Source: JACPUX01 sp964517465
Lineage (GTDB): Bacteria > Pseudomonadota > Gammaproteobacteria > Burkholderiales > Casimicrobiaceae
Direction of reading: 5' to 3'
Length of the DNA stretch: 64,000 nt
Assembly (NCBI GenBank): GCA_964517465.1
Contig: CAZFEK010000005.1
Coordinates: 1 to 64,000, forward strand
In this document: positions 16,483-23,909 of the stretch, one piece after another
Numbering within the stretch: the stretch's first letter is position 1
Layout: each line of letters begins with the position of its first letter
Translations under genes and position numbers: made by a program
The notes under the pieces: generated by a model
Database searches by the model: none
Seen by the model: the letters and a program-made list of their open reading frames with translations, nothing else
Told to the model about the DNA's origin: nothing

Positions 16483-17659
16483 CGATCAAATCCTCGCTGA
16501 TCTTGATGCTGGTGAACTCGGCTTCGGGAATGGCTTTGTTCTTCGAGCGGGCCGGACCTGCCGCGGGCTGCCCCTGAGCTTGCGCGGGGACTTTTCCCCC
16601 CTCGACCGAATGGTTGATGAGCCAGGCAAGGTTGGTGGGCGAATCGGCGCTGGCCAGTGCTTCGTCGTAGCTGATGGTGCCTTCGAGGTAAAGCTTGCAA
16701 AGTGCCTGCTCGAAGGTCTGCGTGCCCGGGTAGAGGCTTTGCTCCATCGCTTCCTTGATTTGAGGAATGTCGCCGTTTTTGATCAAGTCGGCGATGTGCG
16801 AGGTGTTGAGCAGCACCTCCACCGCTGGTTGCATTTTGCCGTCAACGTTTTTCACCAGGCGCTGCGAAATGATCGCTTTGAGGCCGATGGCCAAGTCCGA
16901 CAAGAGGCCGGGGCGGGCATCGTGCTGGTACATGTTGATGATGCGGGAAAGCGCGTGATAGCTGTTGGTGGCGTGCAGCGTGGACAGGCACAACTGGCCG
17001 GTCAGGGCGTGGATCAACGCGTGCGTCATGGTTTCGCGTTCGCGAATTTCGCCGATCATCAACAGGTCGGGTGCCTCCCGCAGCGCGTTCTCCAGGGCCT
17101 TGCCGTAACTCTTGGTGTCGTTGCCGATTTCGCGCTGGTTGACCACGCACATCTTGTGCCGGAACAAAAATTCGATTGGATCTTCGAGAGTCAGAATGTG
17201 GCCGGTGCGATGGGTGTTGCGGTAATCGATCATGGCCGCCAGCGAGGTGGACTTGCCTGACCCGGTTGCCCCCACGATCAGCACCATACCTCGCCGCTCC
17301 ATCACCAGATCGAGCAGCACCGGCGGCAGCCGAAGTTCGTCAAAACCAGGAATGGTGCTGCGCACGTAGCGGATGACCATGGAGATGGTGCCTCGCTGAC
17401 GCATGATGTTGATCCGGAAATTGCCCACTTCGCGATCGACGTAGGAGAGGTTCATCTCCATTTCCGCCTCGAACACCCGCGTTTGGTCTTTGCTCATCAT
17501 TTCGTAGGCAATGCGCCGCACCGTCTCCGGATCCATGGGCTGCGAGCTCACCGGCATCACCACGCCGTTGATCTTGATATTGATCGGCGCGCCGCAGGAA
17601 ATGAACAGGTCCGAGGCCTGCTTTTCGGCCATCAGCTTGAAAAGGCGATCGAGATACAT
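16469..17659 (-). CDS. pilU: Type IV pilus retraction ATPase, PilU type
   Basis: A 396-aa PilT/PilU secretion ATPase. The Walker A motif GATGSGKST and the Asp-box region HILTLEDPIEFLF are present. So are the Walker B-like LLMIGEIRERETM and the His-box TGQLCLSTLHAT. The N terminus MYLDRLFKLMAEKQASDLF and a C-terminal extension beyond the PilT length point to PilU, an accessory retraction motor for twitching. ATG at 17659 is preferred; an upstream extension to 17764 reads like a spurious hydrophobic leader. No pilT is adjacent in this window. Confidence 0.88.
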   Translation of the reverse strand: MYLDRLFKLMAEKQASDLFISCGAPINIKINGVVMPVSSQPMDPETVRRIAYEMMSKDQTRVFEAEMEMNLSYVDREVGNFRINIMRQRGTISMVIRYVRSTIPGFDELRLPPVLLDLVMERRGMVLIVGATGSGKSTSLAAMIDYRNTHRTGHILTLEDPIEFLFRHKMCVVNQREIGNDTKSYGKALENALREAPDLLMIGEIRERETMTHALIHALTGQLCLSTLHATNSYHALSRIINMYQHDARPGLLSDLAIGLKAIISQRLVKNVDGKMQPAVEVLLNTSHIADLIKNGDIPQIKEAMEQSLYPGTQTFEQALCKLYLEGTISYDEALASADSPTNLAWLINHSVEGGKVPAQAQGQPAAGPARSKNKAIPEAEFTSIKISEDLIDAPR

Positions 17660-17948
17660 AGGCACTCCGCGTAAGAGCAGGGCGCGTCCGGGCGCCGCGT
17701 TGACAAGCATAGCCAAGAGGAAGCAAAGTAACAACCCTTTGCGCGCCGCCCATGCAGACGGCAAGCGAGTTTGGTTACCAAGGCCTTAGGTCTTCGCCCG
17801 CTTGGACAAGAAATGAATCGAAGTGCTGGATCCGGGGATATGCGGGGGGCTTCTCCCCTGGGTGGGTTGAGGGTTTGTTTGCAGTTCGCGATCGGTAGCC
17901 GATCCTTTTTGGCTCCGGCCGTGCCGGCTTGAGAAAGGAAAGTGCGAA
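17660..17948. other. Gene-free divergent spacer
   Basis: This 289-bp region lies between pilU (minus) and the phosphorylase gene (plus). Short reading frames cross it but none has family features. Both flanking promoters should lie here. No clear operator or RNA structure was recognised. Confidence 0.5.
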
Positions 17949-18689
17949 GTGTGGGGTGTGATCGGAGGCAGCGGCCTCAGCCATTTGGCAAATTTGCGCA
18001 TCGTCCGCCGCGAAGTGGTGCGCACACCGTTTGGGGAGCCTTCCTCAGCGCTCGTTTTCGGGCGGATCGGCCAAACCGAGGTCGCTTTTTTGGCCCGCCA
18101 CGGCCAGGGGCACGTGATCCCGCCGCATCGGGTCAATTACCGGGCCAATGTCTGGGCCCTGCATGCAGCAGGAGTTCGGCGGGTGGTGGCAGTGGCCTCG
18201 GTGGGCGGCATACGTGCCGACCATGTGCCAGGCGCATTGGTGATTCCGGACCAGTTGATCGATTACACCTCGGGCCGCGCCACCACTTTTTTCGACGGGC
18301 ATGATCAAAAAGTGGTGCATGTCGATTTCACGCATCCCTACACGCCCGCATTGCGTCAACTCCTCCTGGAGGCGGGGGCGACTTGCGGCGCGGCGCTCAT
18401 CGATGGCGGCCTTTACGCTGCGGTTTCCGGCCCCCGGCTCGAAACCTCAGCCGAGATCGACCGCTTGGAGCGCGACGGCGCCACCATGGTAGGGATGACC
18501 GGGATGCCGGAGGCCGCGCTGGCGCGCGAGCTGGGCCTGGAATACGCGGCCGTGGCGGTGGTGGCGAACTACGCCGCCGGGCGCGCGGCAAGCCGCGACG
18601 AGGTATCGCTGGAGCAGATCAGCGCCGTGCTCGATCCGGCGATGAAGAGGGTGCATGTTCTGATCGAGGCCTTGCTCGCTCATGTTTAG
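17949..18689 (+). CDS. S-methyl-5'-thioinosine / methylthioadenosine phosphorylase family
   Basis: A 246-aa member of the nucleoside phosphorylase-I trimeric family. The phosphate-binding start GVIGGSGL and the conserved RHGQGH, HRVNYRANVWAL and GLYAAVSGPRLET segments are visible, as is the base-site region MVGMTGMPEAALARELG. It cleaves methylthio-nucleosides from polyamine synthesis to recover purine and methylthioribose phosphate. The short length and the MVGMTGMPE form favour the methylthioinosine phosphorylase group over true MtnP, but this needs a tree. The start codon is GTG. Confidence 0.82.
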   Translation: MWGVIGGSGLSHLANLRIVRREVVRTPFGEPSSALVFGRIGQTEVAFLARHGQGHVIPPHRVNYRANVWALHAAGVRRVVAVASVGGIRADHVPGALVIPDQLIDYTSGRATTFFDGHDQKVVHVDFTHPYTPALRQLLLEAGATCGAALIDGGLYAAVSGPRLETSAEIDRLERDGATMVGMTGMPEAALARELGLEYAAVAVVANYAAGRAASRDEVSLEQISAVLDPAMKRVHVLIEALLAHV

Positions 18690-18781
18690 CGCGAACCTTG
18701 CGGTCGCGGCTCAGGGGTCTCCCCTCCCTGGGCTACCGGGAAGGGGCAGGGCGACGGTCCCGCTTGGGGAAGGCCATTGCC

Positions 18782-19315
18782 ATGCCCGTTAAGACCGTAC
18801 TGCGTATGGGCGACGCGCGCCTCTTGCGCGTGGCGCAGCCCGTCACCCACTTTGGCACACCGGAACTCGAAAGCCTGCTACTCGACCTGCAAGACACCAT
18901 GCGCGCCGAGCAGGGCGTGGGCCTGGCTGCGCCGCAAATCGGAGTTGACTTGCAAGTGGTGATTTTCGGTTTCGAGCACAACCAGCGGTACCCCGAAGCG
19001 CCGCCCGTGCCCCATACGGTGCTCATCAATCCCGTGCTGACGCCGCTGTCGGACGAAATGGCCGAAGACTGGGAGGGTTGCTTGAGCGTACCCGGTTTGC
19101 GCGGGCGCGTGCCGCGCTACACGCGCTTGCGCTACACCGGCCTCGACGCCAAAGGGCGGCCCATAGACCGCATCGCCGAAGATTTCCACGCGCGAGTGGT
19201 GCAGCACGAATGCGACCATTTGTTGGGCATACTCTATCCCATGCGCATGCGTGATTTCCGCAGCTTCGGTTTCACCGAGGTGCTGTTTCCGGAAGGAGCG
19301 ACGGCGGAGGGTTAG
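18782..19315 (+). CDS. def: Peptide deformylase
   Basis: A 177-aa metalloenzyme that removes the formyl group from nascent proteins. All three signature motifs are intact: GVGLAAPQ, EGCLSVPG (Cys metal ligand) and QHECDHLLG (two His ligands and catalytic Glu). The plain ATG at 18782 follows GGGGAAGG. It sits alone, apart from the usual def-fmt pair, which suggests a second deformylase copy, although the rest of the genome is not visible. It is in line with the upstream phosphorylase gene. Confidence 0.93.
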   Translation: MPVKTVLRMGDARLLRVAQPVTHFGTPELESLLLDLQDTMRAEQGVGLAAPQIGVDLQVVIFGFEHNQRYPEAPPVPHTVLINPVLTPLSDEMAEDWEGCLSVPGLRGRVPRYTRLRYTGLDAKGRPIDRIAEDFHARVVQHECDHLLGILYPMRMRDFRSFGFTEVLFPEGATAEG

Positions 19316-19471
19316 GCACTACCCATCGCGCAGGCAGTACGAAACGCGGTCAGGTGTCGGGTAAAATGCGCGTATTCCTACCCCCATTCCACCAATTGCC
19401 ACCATTTTTTTGGGTATGCTTTCTGACGCTATCGGCGTCGATGTCGGCAAAGTGGAACTGAAGAACTCATC

Positions 19472-20179
19472 ATGCAGATCTCGCAGATCTTTCTAACCGA
19501 TAACGATAGTCCGCTGCCACCGTACCTCGCGCAGTGTGTCGCCGCGGCGCAGAGCCTTTTTCCAAGACTCCGCCATGTTCTCTACAACCTGGCCGATGCA
19601 AGAGAATACATTTCCAGGAACTTTGGGCGCGAGGTTCTTGAAGCCTTCGACAAGCTGAATCCCTATGCCTATAAAGCGGATTTGCTGAAGTATTGTTTGC
19701 TTCATGGGGAGGGCGGTTGGTACTTCGATATTGCCGTGAGGCCCATCGCTTCAATCGATCCACCCGCGCAAGTTGAGACGATCACATTCAAAGACCTGCC
19801 GATCATTTCCCAAACCTGCTGGACCTGCACGAATTCGGTGCTTTACGCGAAACCGGGATCGGCGGTCTATGCCAGGGCAATCGATTTGGTCATCCAAAAC
19901 TGCAAGAAGAATTACTATGGAACGAGTGCCCTTTGTCCGACCGGCCCGGTGGTTCTTGGCAAGGCGTTTGCCGTCGAAGGCGAGAGCCCAGACCGCGTTT
20001 TTGGCGACTTCATCTACTTGACGCCGCTGCACCGAAACAAGAATCCGGCCTATATCCTGCCCGACGGTCTCATCTTTGCCCTGGGTAAGCCGATTGGGCC
20101 AGGAGATCTGACTGCGGTGGGTGCTGCGGGAACCAACAACTACAATCACTTCTTCAGTTCAAGGACGGTATACAAATAG
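19472..20179 (+). CDS. GT32-like sugar transferase (capsule/LPS type)
   Basis: A 235-aa probable glycosyltransferase of the DXD-containing GT32/OCH1-like group. The hallmark is AYKADLLKYCLLHGEGGWYFDIAV. The segment here reads FDIA where many relatives have DxD, so the second metal-binding Asp appears replaced. No membrane segment is seen, so it is cytosolic. It begins a small islet of surface-polysaccharide genes and mobile-element remains. Sugar donor and acceptor are unknown. Confidence 0.7.
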   Translation: MQISQIFLTDNDSPLPPYLAQCVAAAQSLFPRLRHVLYNLADAREYISRNFGREVLEAFDKLNPYAYKADLLKYCLLHGEGGWYFDIAVRPIASIDPPAQVETITFKDLPIISQTCWTCTNSVLYAKPGSAVYARAIDLVIQNCKKNYYGTSALCPTGPVVLGKAFAVEGESPDRVFGDFIYLTPLHRNKNPAYILPDGLIFALGKPIGPGDLTAVGAAGTNNYNHFFSSRTVYK

Positions 20180-20274
20180 ATCCGGCCGTAAATCGTCCCT
20201 TACCAACCTACTGATGGTTGAGAGCCCGGCGCGAAGCGTGCACGACCCACCCCAAATAGGGGAGGAGCTTTGAT

Positions 20275-20620
20275 CCTAGAAACCTCCGTTGACCGCTGAT
20301 CGATTCGGTACCAGTCAGGCTGGGCAAAGTCAGCGGGTTAGTCTGGGTCATCACCTCTAGGGTGACCAGGCTGCACACCCGCTGGCGCATCTGGCCGGGC
20401 GCCCGGCGAAGCGCCCGGCGAAGCGCCCGGGCCAAGGCAACGGCCCTGCCAAGCCGGGCGAAACGCGGCGCCTGCGCTGCCCCGTTTCCTTGGCGCGGCC
20501 GCTCCGGCGCAGCCTGGCTTTGTCGCTCCTCCTTGAATAGAATGGCTATTCCGCGTCGTCGCTTCGCGCCATACACCCGGCCAAACGCACCATCGGGCGT
20601 GCCCAACTGAGGTTTCTAGG
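20275..20620. mobile_element. 346-bp MITE with terminal inverted repeats
   Basis: The ends are CCTAGAAACCTC (20275-20286) and its exact complement GAGGTTTCTAGG (20609-20620). The match extends to 17 positions with one mismatch, as CCTAGAAACCTCNGTTG. Identical 5-bp direct repeats TTGAT flank it at 20270-20274 and 20621-20625, as expected for a target-site duplication. No transposase domain is recognisable inside. Within it, the 12-bp unit GCCCGGCGAAGC is repeated at 20401-20424 plus a partial copy. It would need a transposase supplied in trans. Confidence 0.8.
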
Positions 20621-20739
20621 TTGATCGGCTCCTGGTTCCGCTGGTGTTGTCGCATTTTGGCCGCGGTTCGCGGTTATCGTGACGACGTTCCGGGGATTGG
20701 CGCTAGGGATCGGGGGGCCAAACTCCTCGTTTGGGGCAC

Positions 20740-21576
20740 TTATCCTTGCGCCTGCAGGGCAGTGGTTTGATCTAGGCGAGCGCATGCTTCCCAGACATCC
20801 TCGGTGGGCATCTTCTGCGGTGCGACAAATCGTTCTAAATCGACGCCGGCCTTTTTGTAACACCATAAGAGGTAACTGGGCTGACTGTCCAAATTAGTGC
20901 GATAAAAGGACGTATAGAGGTCGGTCGCGCCCCAGGGTAGGTGCTTCAGACGCCCGAAAACCATACTGTCTTCCCCCGCCCCGTTGGTGAACCGCGCCAA
21001 ACACCAGGCGGGAAGCGTTTCGTGGCAGGCTAATTTGTCGAGAAGCAAGCAACCAGTGTCCACCAATCCGCCGAACTGGGGCGCCCAAATACCTTTCCCG
21101 GGGCCCAGCGAAAAGAACTCATCTCTGCAGATGATCTCGTCGCTCTTTTCATCGACCATCACGCGAAGCGAAAAGGCCCAGGCCTTGCCGGCGATGGCGG
21201 CAAGCAAGGAGGACAGGTGTTGCCGCGCCCACCAGTTATCGTCGTCAAGATACGCTACGTATCGGCTGTTCGCGAGATAACTTAGCACTGTGCGCAGCGC
21301 GCCGCCGTAAAAGTTCGGATATACACTGCCGTGGCGCCTCGAAGTCGAATAACCGGGATCGATGACAGTGATAGTCATCCGCTCTGGGCATTCGCGCTGT
21401 AGTGCAGAGATCATAGTCGGGTCACCTTCGCGGCGGTCGATGCCCAACAACACCTGTATTCGTCCCGGGTAGTCCTGTGCAAAGACCGATCGAACGGCTT
21501 GCAGCAGACGTGGCCGCAGAACGGTCTGAATGACCACAGCGACATCAAAAGGCGATTGGAGATCGGCTTGGTTCAT
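20740..21576 (-). CDS. Glycosyltransferase family 2 protein
   Basis: A 278-aa GT-A glycosyltransferase. The N terminus carries the FDVAVVIQTVLRPRLLQAVRSVFAQ pattern split around a beta-strand, and the metal-binding DxD region appears as RYVAYLDDDNWW. The later GGLVDTGCLLLD and GEDSMVFGRL segments resemble other family 2 enzymes acting on surface glycans. No transmembrane helix is visible. The start at 21576 (MNQADLQ) was preferred to a long unsupported upstream extension. Donor and acceptor are unknown. It lies convergent to the GT32-like gene with the MITE between. Confidence 0.75.
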   Translation of the reverse strand: MNQADLQSPFDVAVVIQTVLRPRLLQAVRSVFAQDYPGRIQVLLGIDRREGDPTMISALQRECPERMTITVIDPGYSTSRRHGSVYPNFYGGALRTVLSYLANSRYVAYLDDDNWWARQHLSSLLAAIAGKAWAFSLRVMVDEKSDEIICRDEFFSLGPGKGIWAPQFGGLVDTGCLLLDKLACHETLPAWCLARFTNGAGEDSMVFGRLKHLPWGATDLYTSFYRTNLDSQPSYLLWCYKKAGVDLERFVAPQKMPTEDVWEACARLDQTTALQAQG

Positions 21577-21688
21577 GAGGATCGAAACTATAGCGCAATC
21601 GTACGCAACGCAAACAGACTTCTCCTGGTTCGATTTCGCCCCGGTGAGGGACTGTGCGGTGCGGCGGGGGCGCGAGAAATGAAAGCAG

Positions 21689-22372
21689 TCAAAGTGGGCT
21701 GCCCGGCTCGGCCGATCCTTGCTGCGGGGGGCTGCTCCAACCGGCAGAGGTGGTGCCACTGGGAAAGATCTCCGGCGCTTGGATGCGGAAAGATCGTTCT
21801 AGTGCCTTCCTACTTCGTCGTAGTGCGCAAAGGAGGCTGAGAGAACCCAACACGAAGAACCGGTAGTCCAACCCATGAAAGCGCTGAAGAATAGGTTCCC
21901 GCTCCACCTTCCAGTACTCAATCCAGCACCAAGGCCATTGTTCGGCAAGCAAACCGCGCGCACCGCGTAAAGCCGGGATTTCTTAGCCCGTGACGTCTAG
22001 CTTGAGGAAATCCAGCCGTGGCAGGCGAAAGGTATCAAGTGCAACAGCCGCGACCGGCTCCCCTTTCGGTTCCGTCGATAACTGCACCATGCCGAAGTCG
22101 ACCGCTTGGTTGTAATCCACCGGAGGAACAAGCGCCACACCGGGGGCTTCGCCCAAGGCCTGCTGGTGTACCAGCAAATCGCGCAAGCCGTTTAGCGCTA
22201 ACGTTCCCGCCAAAGCGTTGAAGATCATGCGCTTCGGCTCGAAGGCATGGACTACGCCCCGCTTGCCGCGCTTTGCCAGCGCGACAGGAACGGCCACAAA
22301 TCCGATGTTCGCGCCCCCGTCCACCACTACGCATCTTTCCGGCAGCAGCGCAACGATTGCCCGGATATTATT
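21689..22372 (-). pseudogene. FkbM-family methyltransferase, truncated and interrupted
   Basis: The minus frame reads RCVVVDGGANIGFVAVPVA (SAM-binding start of FkbM enzymes) and VHAFEPK, then FLKLDVTG. An in-frame TAA (21983-21985) follows, and the same frame resumes with EIPALRGARGLLAEQWPW, the normal continuation. One base change at the codon after Gly therefore explains the stop. The 5' end is also lost: similarity stops near 22372 at a junction with Rhs-like sequence of the other strand. It is likely non-functional. It formerly methylated a sugar or lipid in the islet pathway. Confidence 0.75.
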
Positions 22373-22375
22373 GAG

Positions 22376-22645
22376 TCAGATCGTGAGCGTCAATGACGCT
22401 TTGAACGGTGTTACTACCTACGCCTACGACGCCCAAGGCAACCTTCTGAGCGTCACCGGTCCGTCGAAAGCATGACCTACGACCTGCGGGGCCGCAAAAC
22501 GAAGCTCGTGAGTCCCGATGCGGGCACTTGGACCTACGCCTACAACGGCCTCAGGGAAATGATCCGCCAGACCGATGCCAAGGGCCAGATCACCACTCAG
22601 TTCAACGACGCCCTGGGGCGCTTGGTAGAACCGTGGCCCCACTCG
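22376..22645 (+). pseudogene. Fragment of a YD-repeat (Rhs-like) gene
   Basis: Forward reading gives GVTTYAYDAQGNLLSVT in one frame, then, after a shift near 22470, TYDLRGRKTKLVSPDAG and FNDALGRLV. These are successive YD/RHS repeats from a large surface or toxin-delivery protein. Neither a start nor a downstream core is present. The fragment is bounded by the broken FkbM gene on one side and transposase remains on the other. Confidence 0.75.
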
Positions 22646-22649
22646 CGTA

Positions 22650-22945
22650 GGCCCTGAGTTACACCCGCTGGTATTTCACGCTGCGCCACCGCCCTCGACA
22701 AACATGTTGCCGCGCCAGGCGCCGCGCCCGACCATGGACAGCTTGCAGCCCTGGACCCCACGGCGCCGGTAAATTCTTCGGCCGTGAATGGACTGCCTTG
22801 GTCGGTATTGGCGGTCCCAGGCGCACGAAGCGAGCAGGGGCCTGCTCGAACACCTCCTTGCCACGCACCGTTTCGAGAGTAGTCGCCACCTGCTGCGCCA
22901 GCACCCGCTGCGAGGCCACGCTTCGCGCTCGCGGCAGAGCCCATC
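22650..22945 (-). pseudogene. Fragment of an IS3-family transposase (OrfB)
   Basis: On the minus strand, broken frames give NTDQGSPFTAEEFTGA, then LSMVGRGAWRGNMFVE and WRSVKYQRV. These are consecutive pieces of the IS3-type integrase core, containing the second catalytic Asp region and the stretch before the catalytic Glu. At least two frameshifts are needed to join them. No inverted-repeat ends are visible. It is a relic, likely linked to the recombination that truncated the FkbM and Rhs-like genes. Confidence 0.7.
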
Positions 22946-22979
22946 CTGCGTTAGAATTCAAGCTTTTGGCGCGGGCGCA

Positions 22980-23906
22980 ATGTTGGTTTTTCGCGGTCTG
23001 CCTAAGGTTCGGGGCGAACCTTTGGCGCTTACCATAGGCAATTTCGACGGCGTGCATCGCGGGCATCAGGCGATGCTGGCGCGGCTTTTGGAAGCGGCCG
23101 CAGACCTGCGCCTGCCCGCCGCGGTCTTGACGTTTTCGCCGCCGCCGCGGGAATTTTTCCTGCGCGACAATGCGCCGCCGAGGATCTCCACGCCGCGCGA
23201 CAAAATTGAGCAAATCGCCCGGGCAGGCGTGGATCGGATCTATTTCGCGCGTTTCGATGAACGACTGGCGCAGCTTTCTGCCGACGAATTCGTGGAAGAC
23301 GTGCTGCTGGCGAGCCTAGGCGTGAAATGGCTTTTGGTGGGCGACGATTTTCGCTTTGGCCGAGGGCGCCAAGGCGATGTTTCCTTGCTGCGCGCCTGGT
23401 CCGTCAAACGCGGCTTCAGCGTCGAGACGCTGCATACCGTGGCGGTCGAGGGCGAGCGGGTGTCCAGCACGGCGGTGCGCAATGCGCTGCTGGACGGCGA
23501 GATGGAACACGCGGCCCGTCTACTGGGGCGACCCTATGCCATCAGCGGGCGGGTGGCGCACGGGAAGAAACTGGGGCGAACCCTGGGCTACCCCACGGCG
23601 AATTTTCCGCTGCGGCGGGTTCCACCGCTCTGCGGCGTGTTTGCCGTGGCGGTGCACGGTATTCCAGGGGGCAGGCGTCAAGCCGTGGCAAGCCTGGGCG
23701 TGCGGCCGACGGTGAATTCGCTGCCCAGGCCCATGCTGGAAGTGCATGTTTTTGATTACGAGGGCGAGCTTTATGGGCGGCGCCTTCGCGTGGAGTTCCT
23801 GCGCAAGTTGCGCGAGGAACAGAAGTTTCCGAACCTCGAAGCGCTGACGGCTCGTATCCGCCGGGATGCCGATGAGGCTCGCCGATTTTTTGCCGCTGAA
23901 AGCTGA
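22980..23906 (+). CDS. ribF: Bifunctional riboflavin kinase / FAD synthetase
   Basis: A 308-aa enzyme making FMN and FAD from riboflavin. The N-terminal adenylyltransferase domain has TIGNFDGVHRGHQ and VGDDFRFGRGRQGD. The C-terminal kinase domain has GRVAHGKKLGRTLGYPTANF and the late catalytic segment. It is full length for the family. It begins the conserved ribF-ileS-lspA-ispH order and stands immediately after degraded mobile DNA, so its promoter may lie within or just after that scar. Start ATG is at 22980. Confidence 0.95.
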   Translation: MLVFRGLPKVRGEPLALTIGNFDGVHRGHQAMLARLLEAAADLRLPAAVLTFSPPPREFFLRDNAPPRISTPRDKIEQIARAGVDRIYFARFDERLAQLSADEFVEDVLLASLGVKWLLVGDDFRFGRGRQGDVSLLRAWSVKRGFSVETLHTVAVEGERVSSTAVRNALLDGEMEHAARLLGRPYAISGRVAHGKKLGRTLGYPTANFPLRRVPPLCGVFAVAVHGIPGGRRQAVASLGVRPTVNSLPRPMLEVHVFDYEGELYGRRLRVEFLRKLREEQKFPNLEALTARIRRDADEARRFFAAES

Positions 23907-23909
23907 ATC

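Noticed and set aside
17775..18136. Minus-strand frames before the phosphorylase gene
   Set aside because: They overlap the start of the phosphorylase gene in antisense and have no ribosome site or similarity.
20208..20606. 132-codon minus-strand frame inside the MITE
   Set aside because: It extends beyond the left inverted repeat, lacks transposase motifs and is driven by the GC-rich internal repeats.
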